From positions 62,001-126,000 of the forward strand of contig NZ_MUXN01000028.1 in the NCBI RefSeq assembly GCF_001995215.1: DNA of 64,000 bases. Direction: 5' to 3'. Below are positions 42,596-56,014 of this stretch, one piece after another (the first letter of the stretch is position 1; each line of letters starts with the position of its first letter). The DNA comes from Amycolatopsis azurea DSM 43854 (lineage in GTDB: Bacteria > Actinomycetota > Actinomycetes > Mycobacteriales > Pseudonocardiaceae). The position numbers and the translations under genes were made by a program. The notes beneath the pieces were generated by a model, which was given only the letters and a program-made list of their open reading frames with translations, searched no databases and was not told the DNA's origin.

Positions 42596-43809
42596 CCGAG
42601 CCGTTCCGCGCGCCGGGTCAGGTACTGCTTCTCGGGTTCGCTCGCGGTCTTCCGGGCCGCCCGCAGGTACGCCTCGCGTGCGGCGGCGGCGTCCCCGGCC
42701 AGCTCCAGCAGGTGCCCGCGCACCGAATCGAGCCGGTGGGTCTGGCTCATCCGGGTGTCGTCGTCGAGCGTGGCGAGCAGTTCGAGGCCCGCTTCCGGCC
42801 CGTTGACCTCGGCGACCGCGACGGCGCGGTTGAGCGTGACGACGGGGCCGGGCGAGACCTTCTCCAGGACGTCGTAGAGCGCGAGGATCTGCGACCAGTC
42901 GGTGTCGGCCGCGGTGGCCGCGTCGTCGTGGACGGCGGCGATCGCGGCCTGCACCTGGTACGGCCCGACCGGGCCCGCCGCCAGGGCTCCGCTCACCAGC
43001 GAGACCCCTTCGGCGATCGTTTCCGCGTTCCAGCGCGAACGATCCTGTTCGGCGAGGGGGACGAGTGAGCCGTCCTCACCGGCGCGGGCGGCGCGGCGGG
43101 CGTCGGTCAGCAGCATGAGCGCCAGCAGGCCGGTGACCTCGTCCTCGTCCGGCATGAGCCGCCGCAGCAGCCGGGTCAGCCGGATCGCCTCGGCGGTCAG
43201 GTCGGCGCGGTGCAGGTCGGGGCCGCCGCTGGTCGTGTAGCCCTCGTTGAAGATCAGGTACAGCACCTGGAGGACGACGCGCAGCCGTTCGGCGAGCTCA
43301 GCGGACGGCGGCAGGACAAACTCGGCGCCCGCCTTCTTGATGGTCTGTTTCGCCCGGCTGATCCGCTGGGCGAGCGTCGATTCCGGGACCAGGAACGCGG
43401 TCGCGATCTCGCCCGTGGTCAGGCCGCCGACCGCGCGCAGCGTGAGCGCGAGTTGCGAGGGCGCGGACAGGGAAGGGTGGCAGCACAGGAAAAGGACCGT
43501 GAGGGTGTCGTCCGAATCGGACACGGTGGACGGTTCACCCGGGTCCATCAGCGCGTCGTTCTCCTCGCGCCGCCGTCGCGCGCTCTCGCTGCGCCACTCG
43601 TCCACCAGCCGCCGAGACGCGACGGTCGCGAGCCAGGACTTCGGGCTGTCCGGGATGCCCTGCTCCGGCCATTGCTGCGCGGCCGCGAGCAGGGCTTCCT
43701 GGACGGCGTCCTCGCAGGCGTCGAACTGCCCGTGCTTGCGCACCAGCAACCCGATCACCTGCGGGGCCAGCTCCCTGAGGAGCGCTTCCACCTGACGATC
43801 GTCCTTCAC
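42592..43809 (-). CDS. ECF42-type RNA polymerase sigma factor with C-terminal extension
   Basis: 405 residues. Region 2 is near CEDAVQEALLAAAQQWPE and region 4 near LTTGEIATAFLVPESTLAQR (helix-turn-helix). The C-terminal ~230 residues form a helical, TPR-like extension (LYLIFNEGYTTSGG, YQVQAAIAAVHDDA, LNRAVAVAEVNGPEAGLELL), the ECF42/SigJ-like layout also called DUF6596. These lack an anti-sigma factor and are normally adjacent to a DGPF/YCII gene; none is here. The -10/-35 targets are unknown. It lies 27 nt upstream of the tauD gene's stop, same strand. Confidence 0.85.
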   Translation of the reverse strand: MKDDRQVEALLRELAPQVIGLLVRKHGQFDACEDAVQEALLAAAQQWPEQGIPDSPKSWLATVASRRLVDEWRSESARRRREENDALMDPGEPSTVSDSDDTLTVLFLCCHPSLSAPSQLALTLRAVGGLTTGEIATAFLVPESTLAQRISRAKQTIKKAGAEFVLPPSAELAERLRVVLQVLYLIFNEGYTTSGGPDLHRADLTAEAIRLTRLLRRLMPDEDEVTGLLALMLLTDARRAARAGEDGSLVPLAEQDRSRWNAETIAEGVSLVSGALAAGPVGPYQVQAAIAAVHDDAATAADTDWSQILALYDVLEKVSPGPVVTLNRAVAVAEVNGPEAGLELLATLDDDTRMSQTHRLDSVRGHLLELAGDAAAAREAYLRAARKTASEPEKQYLTRRAERLG

Positions 43810-43836
43810 GACGCCAGTCTTACCCCATTCAGGGCG

Positions 43837-44739
43837 TCAGGCGACGGGGGAGTAGTGCGAAGCGTCGCCTTCGAGGGATTCGCTCGGCACCCCGTCGATG
43901 TCCACCGGGACGTCGCCCGCCACGGTGACCCGGTTCAGGCGGCGGGGCAGGTCGTCGTAGTTGTCGACGGCGTAGTGCTGGGTGATGCGGTTGTCGAACA
44001 GCACCAGCTGGTTCGGCTCCCAGCTCACCCGGACGACGTTCTCCGGCCGCGTCACGTAGGACTGGAGCAGCCGCAGGATGTCCCGCGACTCGCCCTTGGA
44101 CAGCCCGATGATCCGCTGCGCGAACCCGCCGATGTACAGCCCGCGCTCGCCGGTCACCGGATGCACCCGCACCACCGGGTGGACCGTCCGGAACTTCTGC
44201 GAGACGAACACCTTGCGGCGCTCCTGCTCCGCTTCGTCGAGGGTCTCCGGCGCCTTCGCGTAGTCGTAGTCGTTGGTGTGCTCGGCGCGCAGCGTGTCCG
44301 CGAACGCCCGGAGCGGCTTCGGCAGGTCACGGTAGGCGGCGGCCGAGTTGGCGATCAGCGTCTCGCCGCCGTAGGGCGGCACGACCAGGCTGCGCAGCGT
44401 GCTGGCCTTCGGCGGGTTGTGCACGAAGGTGACGTCGGTGTGCCACTGGTTCGCGCGGCCCTGCTCGCTGTCGACCGGCAGGATGGCGGGTTCACCGTCG
44501 ACCGACGGGACGGTCGGGTGCGCCTTGGTCAGCTCGCCGAAGTGCTCCGCGAACCGCTGCTGGCCCGCGTCGTCGAGGTCGACGTCGCGGAAGACGAGCG
44601 CCTTGTGTTCGTGCAGCGCGTCGGTCACGAACGCGACGGTCGCGGCGTCGAGCTCCTTGGCCGGGTCGACGCCAAGGACCTGTGCGCCGATCCTGCCGGT
44701 GATCTTGCGGACTTCGACCTGGGTGTTGAGGGCGGTCAT
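43837..44739 (-). CDS. TauD/TfdA family Fe(II)/2-oxoglutarate dioxygenase
   Basis: 300 residues. Iron ligands are WHTDVTF (His-x-Asp) and the distal His in ITQHYAVDNY; the 2-oxoglutarate arginine is in RRLNRVTVAG. Splits a sulfonate such as taurine into sulfite and aldehyde, or an alkyl sulfate, to supply sulfur. Last gene of the operon ssuA-ssuB-ssuC-LLM-tauD; its ATG overlaps the LLM stop by 4 nt. Exact substrate not readable. Confidence 0.88.
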   Translation of the reverse strand: MTALNTQVEVRKITGRIGAQVLGVDPAKELDAATVAFVTDALHEHKALVFRDVDLDDAGQQRFAEHFGELTKAHPTVPSVDGEPAILPVDSEQGRANQWHTDVTFVHNPPKASTLRSLVVPPYGGETLIANSAAAYRDLPKPLRAFADTLRAEHTNDYDYAKAPETLDEAEQERRKVFVSQKFRTVHPVVRVHPVTGERGLYIGGFAQRIIGLSKGESRDILRLLQSYVTRPENVVRVSWEPNQLVLFDNRITQHYAVDNYDDLPRRLNRVTVAGDVPVDIDGVPSESLEGDASHYSPVA

Positions 44740-46070
44740 GCGGCGTGCTCCTTCACTGCGATTCGATGGGCTGGACGGGCGAGGCCGTAGTGGCCGCGCA
44801 AGGTCGTGGCGGTGTACTCGGTACGGAACAGACCGCGTCTTTGCAGCTCTGGGACCACGAGGTCGACGAAATCGTCGAGCCCGCCGGGCAACGTGGGCGG
44901 CATGACGTTGAAACCGTCCGCGGCGCCCTCGGTGAACCAGTGCTCCAACTGGTCGGCCACTTGCGTGGCGGTGCCGGCGAAGACGCGGTGACCACGGCCG
45001 CCCGCGAGCCGCTCGATGAGCTGGCGGATGGTCAGGTTCTCGCGCCTCGCCAGGCCGGTGACCAGCTCGAACCGGCTCTGCGCGCCTTCGGTGTACGTGC
45101 CGACGTCGGGCAGCGGACCGTCGAGCGGGTACGGCGTCAGGTCGTGGTCGAGCATGTTCGACAACTGCCGCACGCCGTACGCGGGCGTGATCAGGGCGTT
45201 GAGTTCGGCCTCGCGTTCGTTCGCCTCGGCCTCGGTGCGGCCCAGGATCGGGCTGATCCCCGGCAGGATCTTGATCTCCTCCGGCGAACGCCCGTATTTC
45301 GCGAGCCGTCCCTTGACGTCGTCGTAGAAGGCCTTGCCCTCGGCGAAGGTCTGCTGCGCGGTGAACACCGCCTCGGCGAACCGGGCCGCGTACTCCTTGC
45401 CCGTTTCCGACGAACCGGCTTGGACCAGCAAGGGATGGCCCTGCACCGGACGCGGGATGTTCAACGGGCCGCGAACCTGGAAATGCGGCCCGTTGTGGTC
45501 GATCGGGTGGATGCGGTCGGTGTCGGCGTAGACCCCGCTCGCCCTGTCGATCACGGCCGCGTCGTCGGCCCAGCTGTCCCAGAGTTTCCTGGCCACCTCG
45601 ACGAATTCGGTGGCGCGCTCGTAGCGCAACGCGTGTGCCGGCCGGGCGTCGCGGTTGAAGTTGCGGGCCTCGTCTTCACCCGCCGACGTCACGATGTTCC
45701 AGCCCGCGCGGCCGCCGCTGAGATGGTCGAGCGACGCGAACTTCCGCGCCAGGTGGTACGGCTCGTTGTAGGTCGTCGACGCGGTGGCGATCAGGCCGAT
45801 GCGCTCGGTGGCCCCGGCCAGCGCCGAAAGCAGCGTCAGCGGCTCGAACAGGGTGTGCGAGTTGTAGCGGACGTTGCCCCACAAGGCGACGCCGTCGGCG
45901 AGGAACAGCGAGTCCAGCTTGCCGCGCTCCGCCGTGCGGGCGATGTCGACATAGTGCCGCAGCGTCGCTGCGCGGCGCGGATCCGTGCTCGGATGCCGCC
46001 AGGCTGCCTCGTGATGACCGTTCGGCATCACGAACGCGTTGAGGTGCAGCTGTTTCTTCGGCGAGTTCAT
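44736..46070 (-). CDS. LLM flavin monooxygenase (NtaA/SnaA/DszA-type)
   Basis: 444 residues, FMN-dependent TIM barrel of the NtaA/SnaA/DszA branch: LHLNAFVMPNGHHEAAWRHP at the start, LDSLFLADGVALWG, LDHLSGGRAGWNIVTSAG, and HPLLVQAGSSETGKEYAARF. In a sulfonate operon it probably desulfonates an aromatic or alkyl sulfonate/sulfone using reduced flavin. No flavin reductase gene is nearby. ATG 46070 follows AGGAGA; the longer open frame to 46580 is antisense-like read-through of the permease region. It overlaps neighbours by 4 nt on both sides. Confidence 0.87.
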   Translation of the reverse strand: MNSPKKQLHLNAFVMPNGHHEAAWRHPSTDPRRAATLRHYVDIARTAERGKLDSLFLADGVALWGNVRYNSHTLFEPLTLLSALAGATERIGLIATASTTYNEPYHLARKFASLDHLSGGRAGWNIVTSAGEDEARNFNRDARPAHALRYERATEFVEVARKLWDSWADDAAVIDRASGVYADTDRIHPIDHNGPHFQVRGPLNIPRPVQGHPLLVQAGSSETGKEYAARFAEAVFTAQQTFAEGKAFYDDVKGRLAKYGRSPEEIKILPGISPILGRTEAEANEREAELNALITPAYGVRQLSNMLDHDLTPYPLDGPLPDVGTYTEGAQSRFELVTGLARRENLTIRQLIERLAGGRGHRVFAGTATQVADQLEHWFTEGAADGFNVMPPTLPGGLDDFVDLVVPELQRRGLFRTEYTATTLRGHYGLARPAHRIAVKEHAA

Positions 46071-46903
46071 GCCTTCTCCTTGACACGCCAGGTGGAGAAC
46101 CGCCGCTCCAGCGCGACGAAGCCCGCGTTGATGGCCAGGCCCAGCACCGACACCGTGATGATCGCGGCGTACATCTGCTGGATCTGGAAGTTGACCTGCG
46201 AGTTGTTGATCAGATAGCCGAGTCCGGCCTTGGCACCGACCATTTCGGCGGCGATGAGGATGAGGATCGAGTACGCCGCCGCCATCCGGATGCCGGTGAA
46301 GATGGTCGGCACCGCCGACGGCAGGATCACCTTGCGGAACAGGTTCGGGCTCGACAGCCCGAGCGAACGCGCGGCCTTGACCAGCAAGGGATCCACGGTG
46401 TTCACCCCGGCGATCGTGTTGAGCAGCACCGGCCAGACGCAGGCGTAGACGATCAGCGCGATCTTGGACACCTCGCCGATGCCGAGCAGGAGCGTGAACA
46501 CCGGCAGCAGCGCCAGCGCGGCGGTGTTGCGGGCGAGTTCCAGCAGCGGGTTCAGGAACTCCGCGAGCGGGCGATACCACGCGATCAGCAGCCCGAGTGG
46601 GACCGAGACGCCCACCGCGATCACGAAGCCGGCGGCGGACCGGCCGAGACTCGCCAGCAGGTGATCGGCCAACTGGCCGTTGAGGATCAGTTCCCAGAGC
46701 GCGACGAGATCTTCCGACAGCGGCGGCAGGAAGGTCCTCGTGCCCTCGTCGAGCACGAACTGGGGAGCGAGCTCCCAGACGGCGAGGAAGAGCAGGATCG
46801 CCGCCGAGCTGCGGAAAGCCTTACCCAGCCGACTCTTATTGCGAGGCTTCTCGGTCACCTGCGGTCCAGTGTGGACGGTCGGTGCTTCGAGGGTGGCGGT
46901 CAT
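46067..46903 (-). CDS. ssuC: Sulfonate ABC transporter permease (SsuC-type)
   Basis: 278 residues, six membrane segments. The permease loop contacting the ATPase is AARSLGLSSPNLFRKVILPS. ATG 46903 shares one base with the ATPase stop and its end overlaps the LLM gene by 4 nt. Forms the membrane channel of an aliphatic-sulfonate/taurine importer with the ATPase and lipoprotein encoded upstream. ATG chosen because an earlier start would overlap the ATPase gene. Confidence 0.9.
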   Translation of the reverse strand: MTATLEAPTVHTGPQVTEKPRNKSRLGKAFRSSAAILLFLAVWELAPQFVLDEGTRTFLPPLSEDLVALWELILNGQLADHLLASLGRSAAGFVIAVGVSVPLGLLIAWYRPLAEFLNPLLELARNTAALALLPVFTLLLGIGEVSKIALIVYACVWPVLLNTIAGVNTVDPLLVKAARSLGLSSPNLFRKVILPSAVPTIFTGIRMAAAYSILILIAAEMVGAKAGLGYLINNSQVNFQIQQMYAAIITVSVLGLAINAGFVALERRFSTWRVKEKA

Positions 46904-47664
46904 CAGGCGGCCCTCCGGATCTCGTCGTGCAGGAGTTCCCACAGCCGGTGCCGGTGCGCCACGAACGCGGGCGCCGAGCGCAGGTCGTCGTTCGAGCGGT
47001 CGCCGAGGTCGATGTCGACGACGTCCTTGAGCCTGCCCGGCCGCGAGGTGAGCACCGCGACCTTCTGGCCCAGGTAGACGGCTTCTTCGATGCTGTGGGT
47101 GATGAAGACGATGGTCTTGCCGGTGCGTTTCCAGATCCGCCGCAGTTCCTCCTGGAGGAGTTCGCGGGTCTGGGAGTCCAGCGCCGCGTACGGCTCGTCC
47201 ATCAGCAGGACGTCGGGGTCGTAGGCGAGGCTCCTCGCGATCGCGACGCGTTGCTTCATGCCACCGGAAAGCTCGTGGGGAAGGTGGTCTTCGAAGCCGG
47301 AAAGCCCGACCAGGTCAAGGAATTCCCGGGCTCGGTCGGCGCGCTGCCGCTTGTTCAGCGTGCCGCCTTCGAGCCCGAACTCGACGTTGGCGCGTGCGGT
47401 GCGCCAAGGGAACAGCGCGTACTGCTGGAACACCACGCCGCGGTCCAGGCCTGGTCCGGTGACGGGCTTCCCGTCGATCAGGACCTCGCCGGACGTGGGT
47501 TTCGCGAGCCCGCCGAGCAGGTCGAGGAGCGTCGACTTGCCGGAACCGCTGGGGCCGACGAGGGAGAGGAACGTGCCGTCCTCGATGTCGAGGGAGACGT
47601 CGTCCAGCGCGGTGAGGGCGCCGAAGGTCTTGGTGACCGAACGGAGACTGATCTTGGCGGTCAC
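46903..47664 (-). CDS. ssuB: Sulfonate ABC transporter ATP-binding protein (SsuB/TauB-type)
   Basis: 253 residues: Walker A GPSGSGKST, Q-loop FQQYALFPW, signature LSGGMKQR, Walker B VLLMDEPYAALD and switch FITHSIEEA. Energises sulfonate import. GTG 47664 overlaps the end of the substrate-binding protein gene by 4 nt. Confidence 0.92.
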   Translation of the reverse strand: MTAKISLRSVTKTFGALTALDDVSLDIEDGTFLSLVGPSGSGKSTLLDLLGGLAKPTSGEVLIDGKPVTGPGLDRGVVFQQYALFPWRTARANVEFGLEGGTLNKRQRADRAREFLDLVGLSGFEDHLPHELSGGMKQRVAIARSLAYDPDVLLMDEPYAALDSQTRELLQEELRRIWKRTGKTIVFITHSIEEAVYLGQKVAVLTSRPGRLKDVVDIDLGDRSNDDLRSAPAFVAHRHRLWELLHDEIRRAA

Positions 47665-48680
47665 GCGGCACCGCCTTCACGGAAGGGGTTGAACTCGTTG
47701 GTGTAGATCTTCTTCAGGTCGACCTGGTCGTTCTTGATGAACCCGGACTGCTTGAGCCAGTCCGTCCAGAGCGTGTAGTCGTTGTCGGAGATCAGCCCGC
47801 CCTTGGTGACGCCGGTGCTCTTCCAGTACTTGAGCGTCTCGGTGTTCTCGTTGCGGCCGCGGTTCTGGATGATCTTGGTGAACCGGGCGATGACCTCCTC
47901 GCGCGGCGTGGTGCGCGCCCATTCGATCGCCTTGGCGACCCCGGTGACGAAGGTTTTCGTGGTCTCCGGGTACTTCTTGATGAACTCGGTCCGCAACACG
48001 TACGGCCCGCCGTTGTAGGGGCCGAACGCGTCGACGTCCTTCACGATCGGCCGCACCCCGCCGACGGAGAGGGCGCGGTCCTGGAGGACGCCGTTGAGCG
48101 CGGCGACGTCGATCTGGCCGTTGCGCAGGGCCTGTTCGGTGTTGATCGGCGGGAGGACGACCAGTTGCACCTGGTCGATCTCGGCGTCGGAGAGGCCGTT
48201 GCGTTTGAGCCAGGTGTCGAGGGCTGCCTCCAGGTTCGCGCCGACGGTGTTGACGCCGACCTTCTTGCCGATGAGGTCGCGAGGGTTGCGGATCGGGCTG
48301 TCTTCCTTGACGTAGAAGCCCAAAAAGGTCTTGTCGTCGGAGCCGTAGTAGTTGACGACGGCCTTGATCGGGGCGCCGGCGTCGACGAGTTTGGCGACCG
48401 CGCCGGTGAAGGCGCCGCCGAAGTCGGTCTGGTCGGTGGCGGCGGACTGGATGTCCTGCGGTCCGCTGATCGTGTTGCCGACCCATTTGAGCTTGACCGG
48501 GCCGAAGTACCCGAGGTCTTCGGCGAGTTCGGGGAAGGTCACGTTGTTGGCCGAACCCTGGTAGCGGAGTTCGAGTTTCTCCGGTTGCCCGGCCACGCCC
48601 GCCGGGCTCGCGGAGGCGCCGCAGCCCGACAGCGCCAATCCGGCGAGGAGCGCGGCGATCAAGGGCACTGGTTTCTTCAC
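47661..48680 (-). CDS. ssuA: Sulfonate/nitrate-type ABC substrate-binding lipoprotein
   Basis: 339 residues. Lipobox LSGC at residues 17-20. NMT1/SsuA-type solute-binding domain: LELRYQGSANNVTFPELAED, PRDLIGKKVGVNTVGANLEA, VVLPPINTEQALRNGQIDVA. Binds the sulfonate outside the membrane and delivers it to SsuBC. First gene of the operon; a promoter lies in the 96-nt gap behind the ROK regulator gene. Confidence 0.9.
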   Translation of the reverse strand: MKKPVPLIAALLAGLALSGCGASASPAGVAGQPEKLELRYQGSANNVTFPELAEDLGYFGPVKLKWVGNTISGPQDIQSAATDQTDFGGAFTGAVAKLVDAGAPIKAVVNYYGSDDKTFLGFYVKEDSPIRNPRDLIGKKVGVNTVGANLEAALDTWLKRNGLSDAEIDQVQLVVLPPINTEQALRNGQIDVAALNGVLQDRALSVGGVRPIVKDVDAFGPYNGGPYVLRTEFIKKYPETTKTFVTGVAKAIEWARTTPREEVIARFTKIIQNRGRNENTETLKYWKSTGVTKGGLISDNDYTLWTDWLKQSGFIKNDQVDLKKIYTNEFNPFREGGAA

Positions 48681-48718
48681 GGTGGGCTCTTTCGTTCGGG
48701 TTCGCGTCGTTGAAGGAG

Positions 48719-48748
48719 ATTCTTCGCAGGCCCGATGGAGAGCGTCAA
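48719..48748 (-). promoter_or_regulatory. Promoter of the ssu operon
   Basis: On the minus strand TTGACG (48743-48748) and AAGAAT (48719-48724) are 18 nt apart, a good sigma-A-type pair, about 40 nt before the ssuA start. TTTAGTGAAGTAA just upstream is a weak palindrome that may bind the ROK regulator. Confidence 0.5.
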
Positions 48749-48776
48749 TTTTGCGATTTAGTGAAGTAACCCCGGC

Positions 48777-49943
48777 TCAAGAAGCGTTGGCGAGGTACGT
48801 GAAAAGCGGATCTTCGTAGAGTGCGTTCAGCATGACCGCCCCGCCTGCTGTCGCCAGCTCTGTCCCCGGAAAGCTCGACGCCACAACGTTTTCGGTCGCG
48901 TCCTGGCAGATCCAGGAGCGCTGGGAGACCTCGTCCCGGATCGTGGAAAGGCACCCTTCGACGTCGCGTACACTCTGGTCGAGCACGATGAGAATCTCCG
49001 GATTGAGGACGTCGAAGAGCAAAGCGGCGGCCTGTCCGATTATCCGTGCGCGTTCCTGGAAAATGGCGACGGCGCCTTTGTTTCCCGATGTCGCCAAATG
49101 GAGCACGTCGGTGAAAGTCGGCTCTTCGAGAAGGTGTGCCTCGGCGGCTTTGCGGGCGACCGTGCGCTCGGACACCGTGGCCTCAAGACAGCCGGAACGC
49201 CCGCAACGGCACGGTTCTTCGCTGTCATCGACCCGCAGATGCGCGACGGCGCCCGCGGCCGAACGAGGACCGTGATGGACGGTGTCGCCGGTGGCGAAGG
49301 CCGCGTCGACGACGTTGCCGGTGAACAACTGGACGACACTGCTGCGCGTTCTCGGTTGCCCCAGCAGACGTTCGGCGTGGATGAGCGCCCGCGAATGCCC
49401 GTCGACCCGGACGTCGAGCCCGGTGACCTCGGTGAGCAGATCGCGCAGCGGGACCCCTTGCCAGCCGAGCAATCCGTGCTCCACCACCGTCCCCGACGCC
49501 TCGTCGACCCACCCGCCGGTCGCCACCCCCAGCCCGAGCGGCGTCCGCTCCGGCGCGTGCCCGATGAGGAGGTCGTCGAGCAGCTCCGCGATCTGCGCGA
49601 CCTGCACGGCGGGCTCGGCGCCGTGATGCGGTGCCTCCAGCTGCGCCAGCACTTTCCCGCGCAGGTCCAGCAGGCCGACGGTGAGATGGTCGACCGCGAT
49701 ATGCGCGCCGCACACCACGAACCGCTCGGTGTCGAGGTCCACCGGCACATGCGGCCTGCCGACCGCGCCGGCGACCTCGGGCAGTTCGGTGAGGAAGCCG
49801 CGGCGCATCAGCTCCGCCACATGCCCCGTGACCGCGGCGGCACTCAGCCCGGTGCGGCGCGCGATGGTGCTGCGCGCTATCGCCCCTTCGTCCAGCACCA
49901 CGCGGAGCACCGCGCTGGCACTGGCGCTCCGCCTGCCGGTCAC
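48777..49943 (-). CDS. ROK family transcriptional regulator
   Basis: 388 residues. N-terminal winged helix-turn-helix (STIARRTGLSAAAVTGHVAELM, within residues 24-45), then a sugar-kinase-like domain with the ROK zinc site CRCGRSGCLEA. The ROK kinase motif is degenerate, so it acts as a regulator. ROK regulators normally sense sugars; here it precedes the sulfonate operon, same strand, 96 nt away, and may control it. Start GTG 49943. Confidence 0.87.
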   Translation of the reverse strand: MTGRRSASASAVLRVVLDEGAIARSTIARRTGLSAAAVTGHVAELMRRGFLTELPEVAGAVGRPHVPVDLDTERFVVCGAHIAVDHLTVGLLDLRGKVLAQLEAPHHGAEPAVQVAQIAELLDDLLIGHAPERTPLGLGVATGGWVDEASGTVVEHGLLGWQGVPLRDLLTEVTGLDVRVDGHSRALIHAERLLGQPRTRSSVVQLFTGNVVDAAFATGDTVHHGPRSAAGAVAHLRVDDSEEPCRCGRSGCLEATVSERTVARKAAEAHLLEEPTFTDVLHLATSGNKGAVAIFQERARIIGQAAALLFDVLNPEILIVLDQSVRDVEGCLSTIRDEVSQRSWICQDATENVVASSFPGTELATAGGAVMLNALYEDPLFTYLANAS

Positions 49944-50003
49944 GGTGCCGATATTCGCAAGCGGGTGCCGGAGGGCCTAGGGCTCTCACCATCCGGGACC
50001 TGG

Positions 50004-50453
50004 TCAGGCGGTCAGTTCGCGGTAGAACTTGGCGCTGCGCTCACAGCGGTCTTCGTACCCTCGCGCCCGGTAGAAGGCGTGCGCGCCGGTCCGGCGGCGG
50101 GAACTGCTGACCTCCATGGCGACACAGCCCCACCGCAGCGCTTCCGCTTCGGCGACGTCGACCAGTTCGCGTCCGACGCCGGTACCGCGCTGGGACTCGT
50201 CCACCACCAGGGCCACGATCCGTCCCACGGAGCCCTCCCGTTCGAGGAGCGGGATCGCGACCACCGCGATGACGCCGACCACGCCGTCGCCCGACACGGC
50301 GACGAACGCGGCTCCTTCGGGATGACGCTCCCAGCGTTCGAGCCGGCGGCGCACGTCGTCCACCTCGTTGTCCGGGTAGCCCAGCTGGGCGAGCAAGGGG
50401 GTCACGGCGGGGGCGTCGGTGGTGAGTGCCTGGCGGATCTCCATGATCGCCAT
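50004..50453 (-). CDS. GNAT family N-acetyltransferase
   Basis: 149 residues. Acetyl-CoA-binding motif A is ALVVDESQRGTGVGRELVDV (Q/R-x-x-G-x-G), with the later HAFYRARGYEDR typical of GNAT enzymes. Transfers acetyl from CoA to an amine; substrate unknown. Start ATG 50453, or ATG 50444 for the core MEIRQAL. Last minus-strand gene before the hairpin cluster and tRNAs. Confidence 0.85.
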   Translation of the reverse strand: MAIMEIRQALTTDAPAVTPLLAQLGYPDNEVDDVRRRLERWERHPEGAAFVAVSGDGVVGVIAVVAIPLLEREGSVGRIVALVVDESQRGTGVGRELVDVAEAEALRWGCVAMEVSSSRRRTGAHAFYRARGYEDRCERSAKFYRELTA

Positions 50454-50538
50454 TAAAGCGAAGGATCGGGGTGCGGCGATCGGTCTAGCGAGCCGGCGGG
50501 GCGGATGCCTGCTGCTCGTGAGGTGTGACTCGAAGTGA

Positions 50539-50587
50539 GGGGTGTGCGGAAACAGGGACGTTGAGTGTCCCTATTTCCACACACCCC
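50539..50587. repeat. Long hairpin D (variable-arm family)
   Basis: A 21-position stem, 19 paired, with two C-A mismatches: GGGGTGTG/CACACCCC, GGAAA/TTTCC and AGGGAC/GTCCCT around loop GTTGAGT. Core GGGACGTTGAGTGTCCC, as in hairpins A and C. Confidence 0.78.
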
Positions 50588-50611
50588 GCGGTGATCGGAC
50601 CGGTCACGCGG

Positions 50612-50658
50612 GACTGTGTGGATTTCGGGTCATCCAACGCACCAAAATCCACACAGTC
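50612..50658. repeat. Long hairpin E (variable-arm family)
   Basis: Perfect 14-bp outer arms GACTGTGTGGATTT/AAATCCACACAGTC, then imperfect pairing around CATCCAACGC. On the minus strand the loop reads GCGTTGGATG, the family core. Between hairpins D and E a weaker stem is centred near 50600. Confidence 0.72.
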
Positions 50659-50834
50659 GAGGTCACCTGTCCGCAGTGCGGACCACAAGGAGTACCGGGC
50701 AACCGAGATCGCGCTTCGGGGCGGTCTGGGATGCGCGCGGCAAGTGAAATCCTCGAAGCGGAGGGTCGCTGAGTGCCGCGCCGACTTCGAATCGGCCCGG
50801 CCGGCCGACGAACTCGCAGGTCGAAGACCTTGAG

Positions 50835-50908
50835 TCGGGATGACAGGATTTGAACCTGCGACCCTCCGCTCCCAAAGCGGATGCGCTACCAAGCTGCGCC
50901 ACATCCCG
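50835..50908 (-). tRNA. tRNA-Pro (anticodon TGG)
   Basis: 74 nt on the minus strand: acceptor CGGGATG/CATCCCG, D-arm GCGC/GCGC, anticodon stem TCCGC/GCGGA with loop TTTGGGA (anticodon TGG), T-arm GCAGG-TTCAAAT-CCTGT, discriminator A. CCA not encoded. Divergent from tRNA-Gly. Confidence 0.96.
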
Positions 50909-50958
50909 TGACTCCCCGATCTTGCCGGGGGGTGTGCGCACAGCCTAGCGGGTCACGC

Positions 50959-50964
50959 TAAGCT
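50959..50964 (+). promoter_or_regulatory. -10 element (TAAGCT) for tRNA-Gly
   Basis: TAAGCT fits TANNNT, 28 nt before the mature tRNA-Gly 5' end, giving a short precursor leader. No convincing -35. Confidence 0.35.
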
Positions 50965-50992
50965 GTTTTCGCACCCGGTACTTCGGGGGCAC

Positions 50993-51063
50993 GCGGGTGT
51001 AGCTCAATGGTAGAGCCCTAGTCTTCCAAACTAGCTACGCGGGTTCGATTCCCGTCACCCGCT
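50993..51063 (+). tRNA. tRNA-Gly (anticodon TCC)
   Basis: 71 nt: acceptor GCGGGTG/CACCCGC, D-arm with GCTCAATGGTAGAGC, anticodon stem CTAGT/ACTAG with loop CTTCCAA (TCC), T-arm CGGG-TTCGATT-CCCG, discriminator T, and CCA encoded at 51064-51066. Confidence 0.97.
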
Positions 51064-51080
51064 CCACCGCTTCGAATGAG

Positions 51081-51106
51081 ACCCGCAAGCCTTCTGGCCT
51101 GCGGGT
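51081..51106 (+). terminator. tRNA-Gly terminator
   Basis: ACCCGCA and TGCGGGT plus inner GCC/GGC pair around one A-C mismatch and loop TTCT, followed by TCTTTC. Ends 43 nt after the tRNA. Confidence 0.75.
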
Positions 51107-51136
51107 TCTTTCGTGTCCAGGGTAGTCCCAGGTCCG

Positions 51137-51191
51137 GTCCGTGAAGGCCTCCTTGAGGGACTCTGGGTCCCTCAAGGAGGCCTTCACGGAC
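51137..51191. terminator. Full dispersed palindrome (25-bp arms) between tRNA-Gly and the hybrid kinase
   Basis: Arms 51137-51161 and 51167-51191 are perfect reverse complements with loop TCTGG, the same loop as the broken copy at 14248. It abuts the stop codon of the minus-strand kinase gene, so it can terminate that transcript. Confidence 0.8.
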
Positions 51192-51192
51192 T

Positions 51193-55884
<4,692 letters not shown>

Positions 55885-56014
55885 CTGTGTCGACCCTCTC
55901 CACCACGCATGCCAAGCCATGGTCGTCGCATCAGCGTGCCATGATTCGACCTACACTTCGAGCCAGTCCGCCCGCTCACGCTGCGCTACCCGCCAGGCAG
56001 GAGGAGGTCCGGGA

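Noticed and set aside
44736..46580. A 614-residue LLM protein with long N-terminal extension
   Set aside because: The extra 170 residues overlap the permease gene and are Arg/Gly-rich; the real start ATG 46070 has AGGAGA in front.
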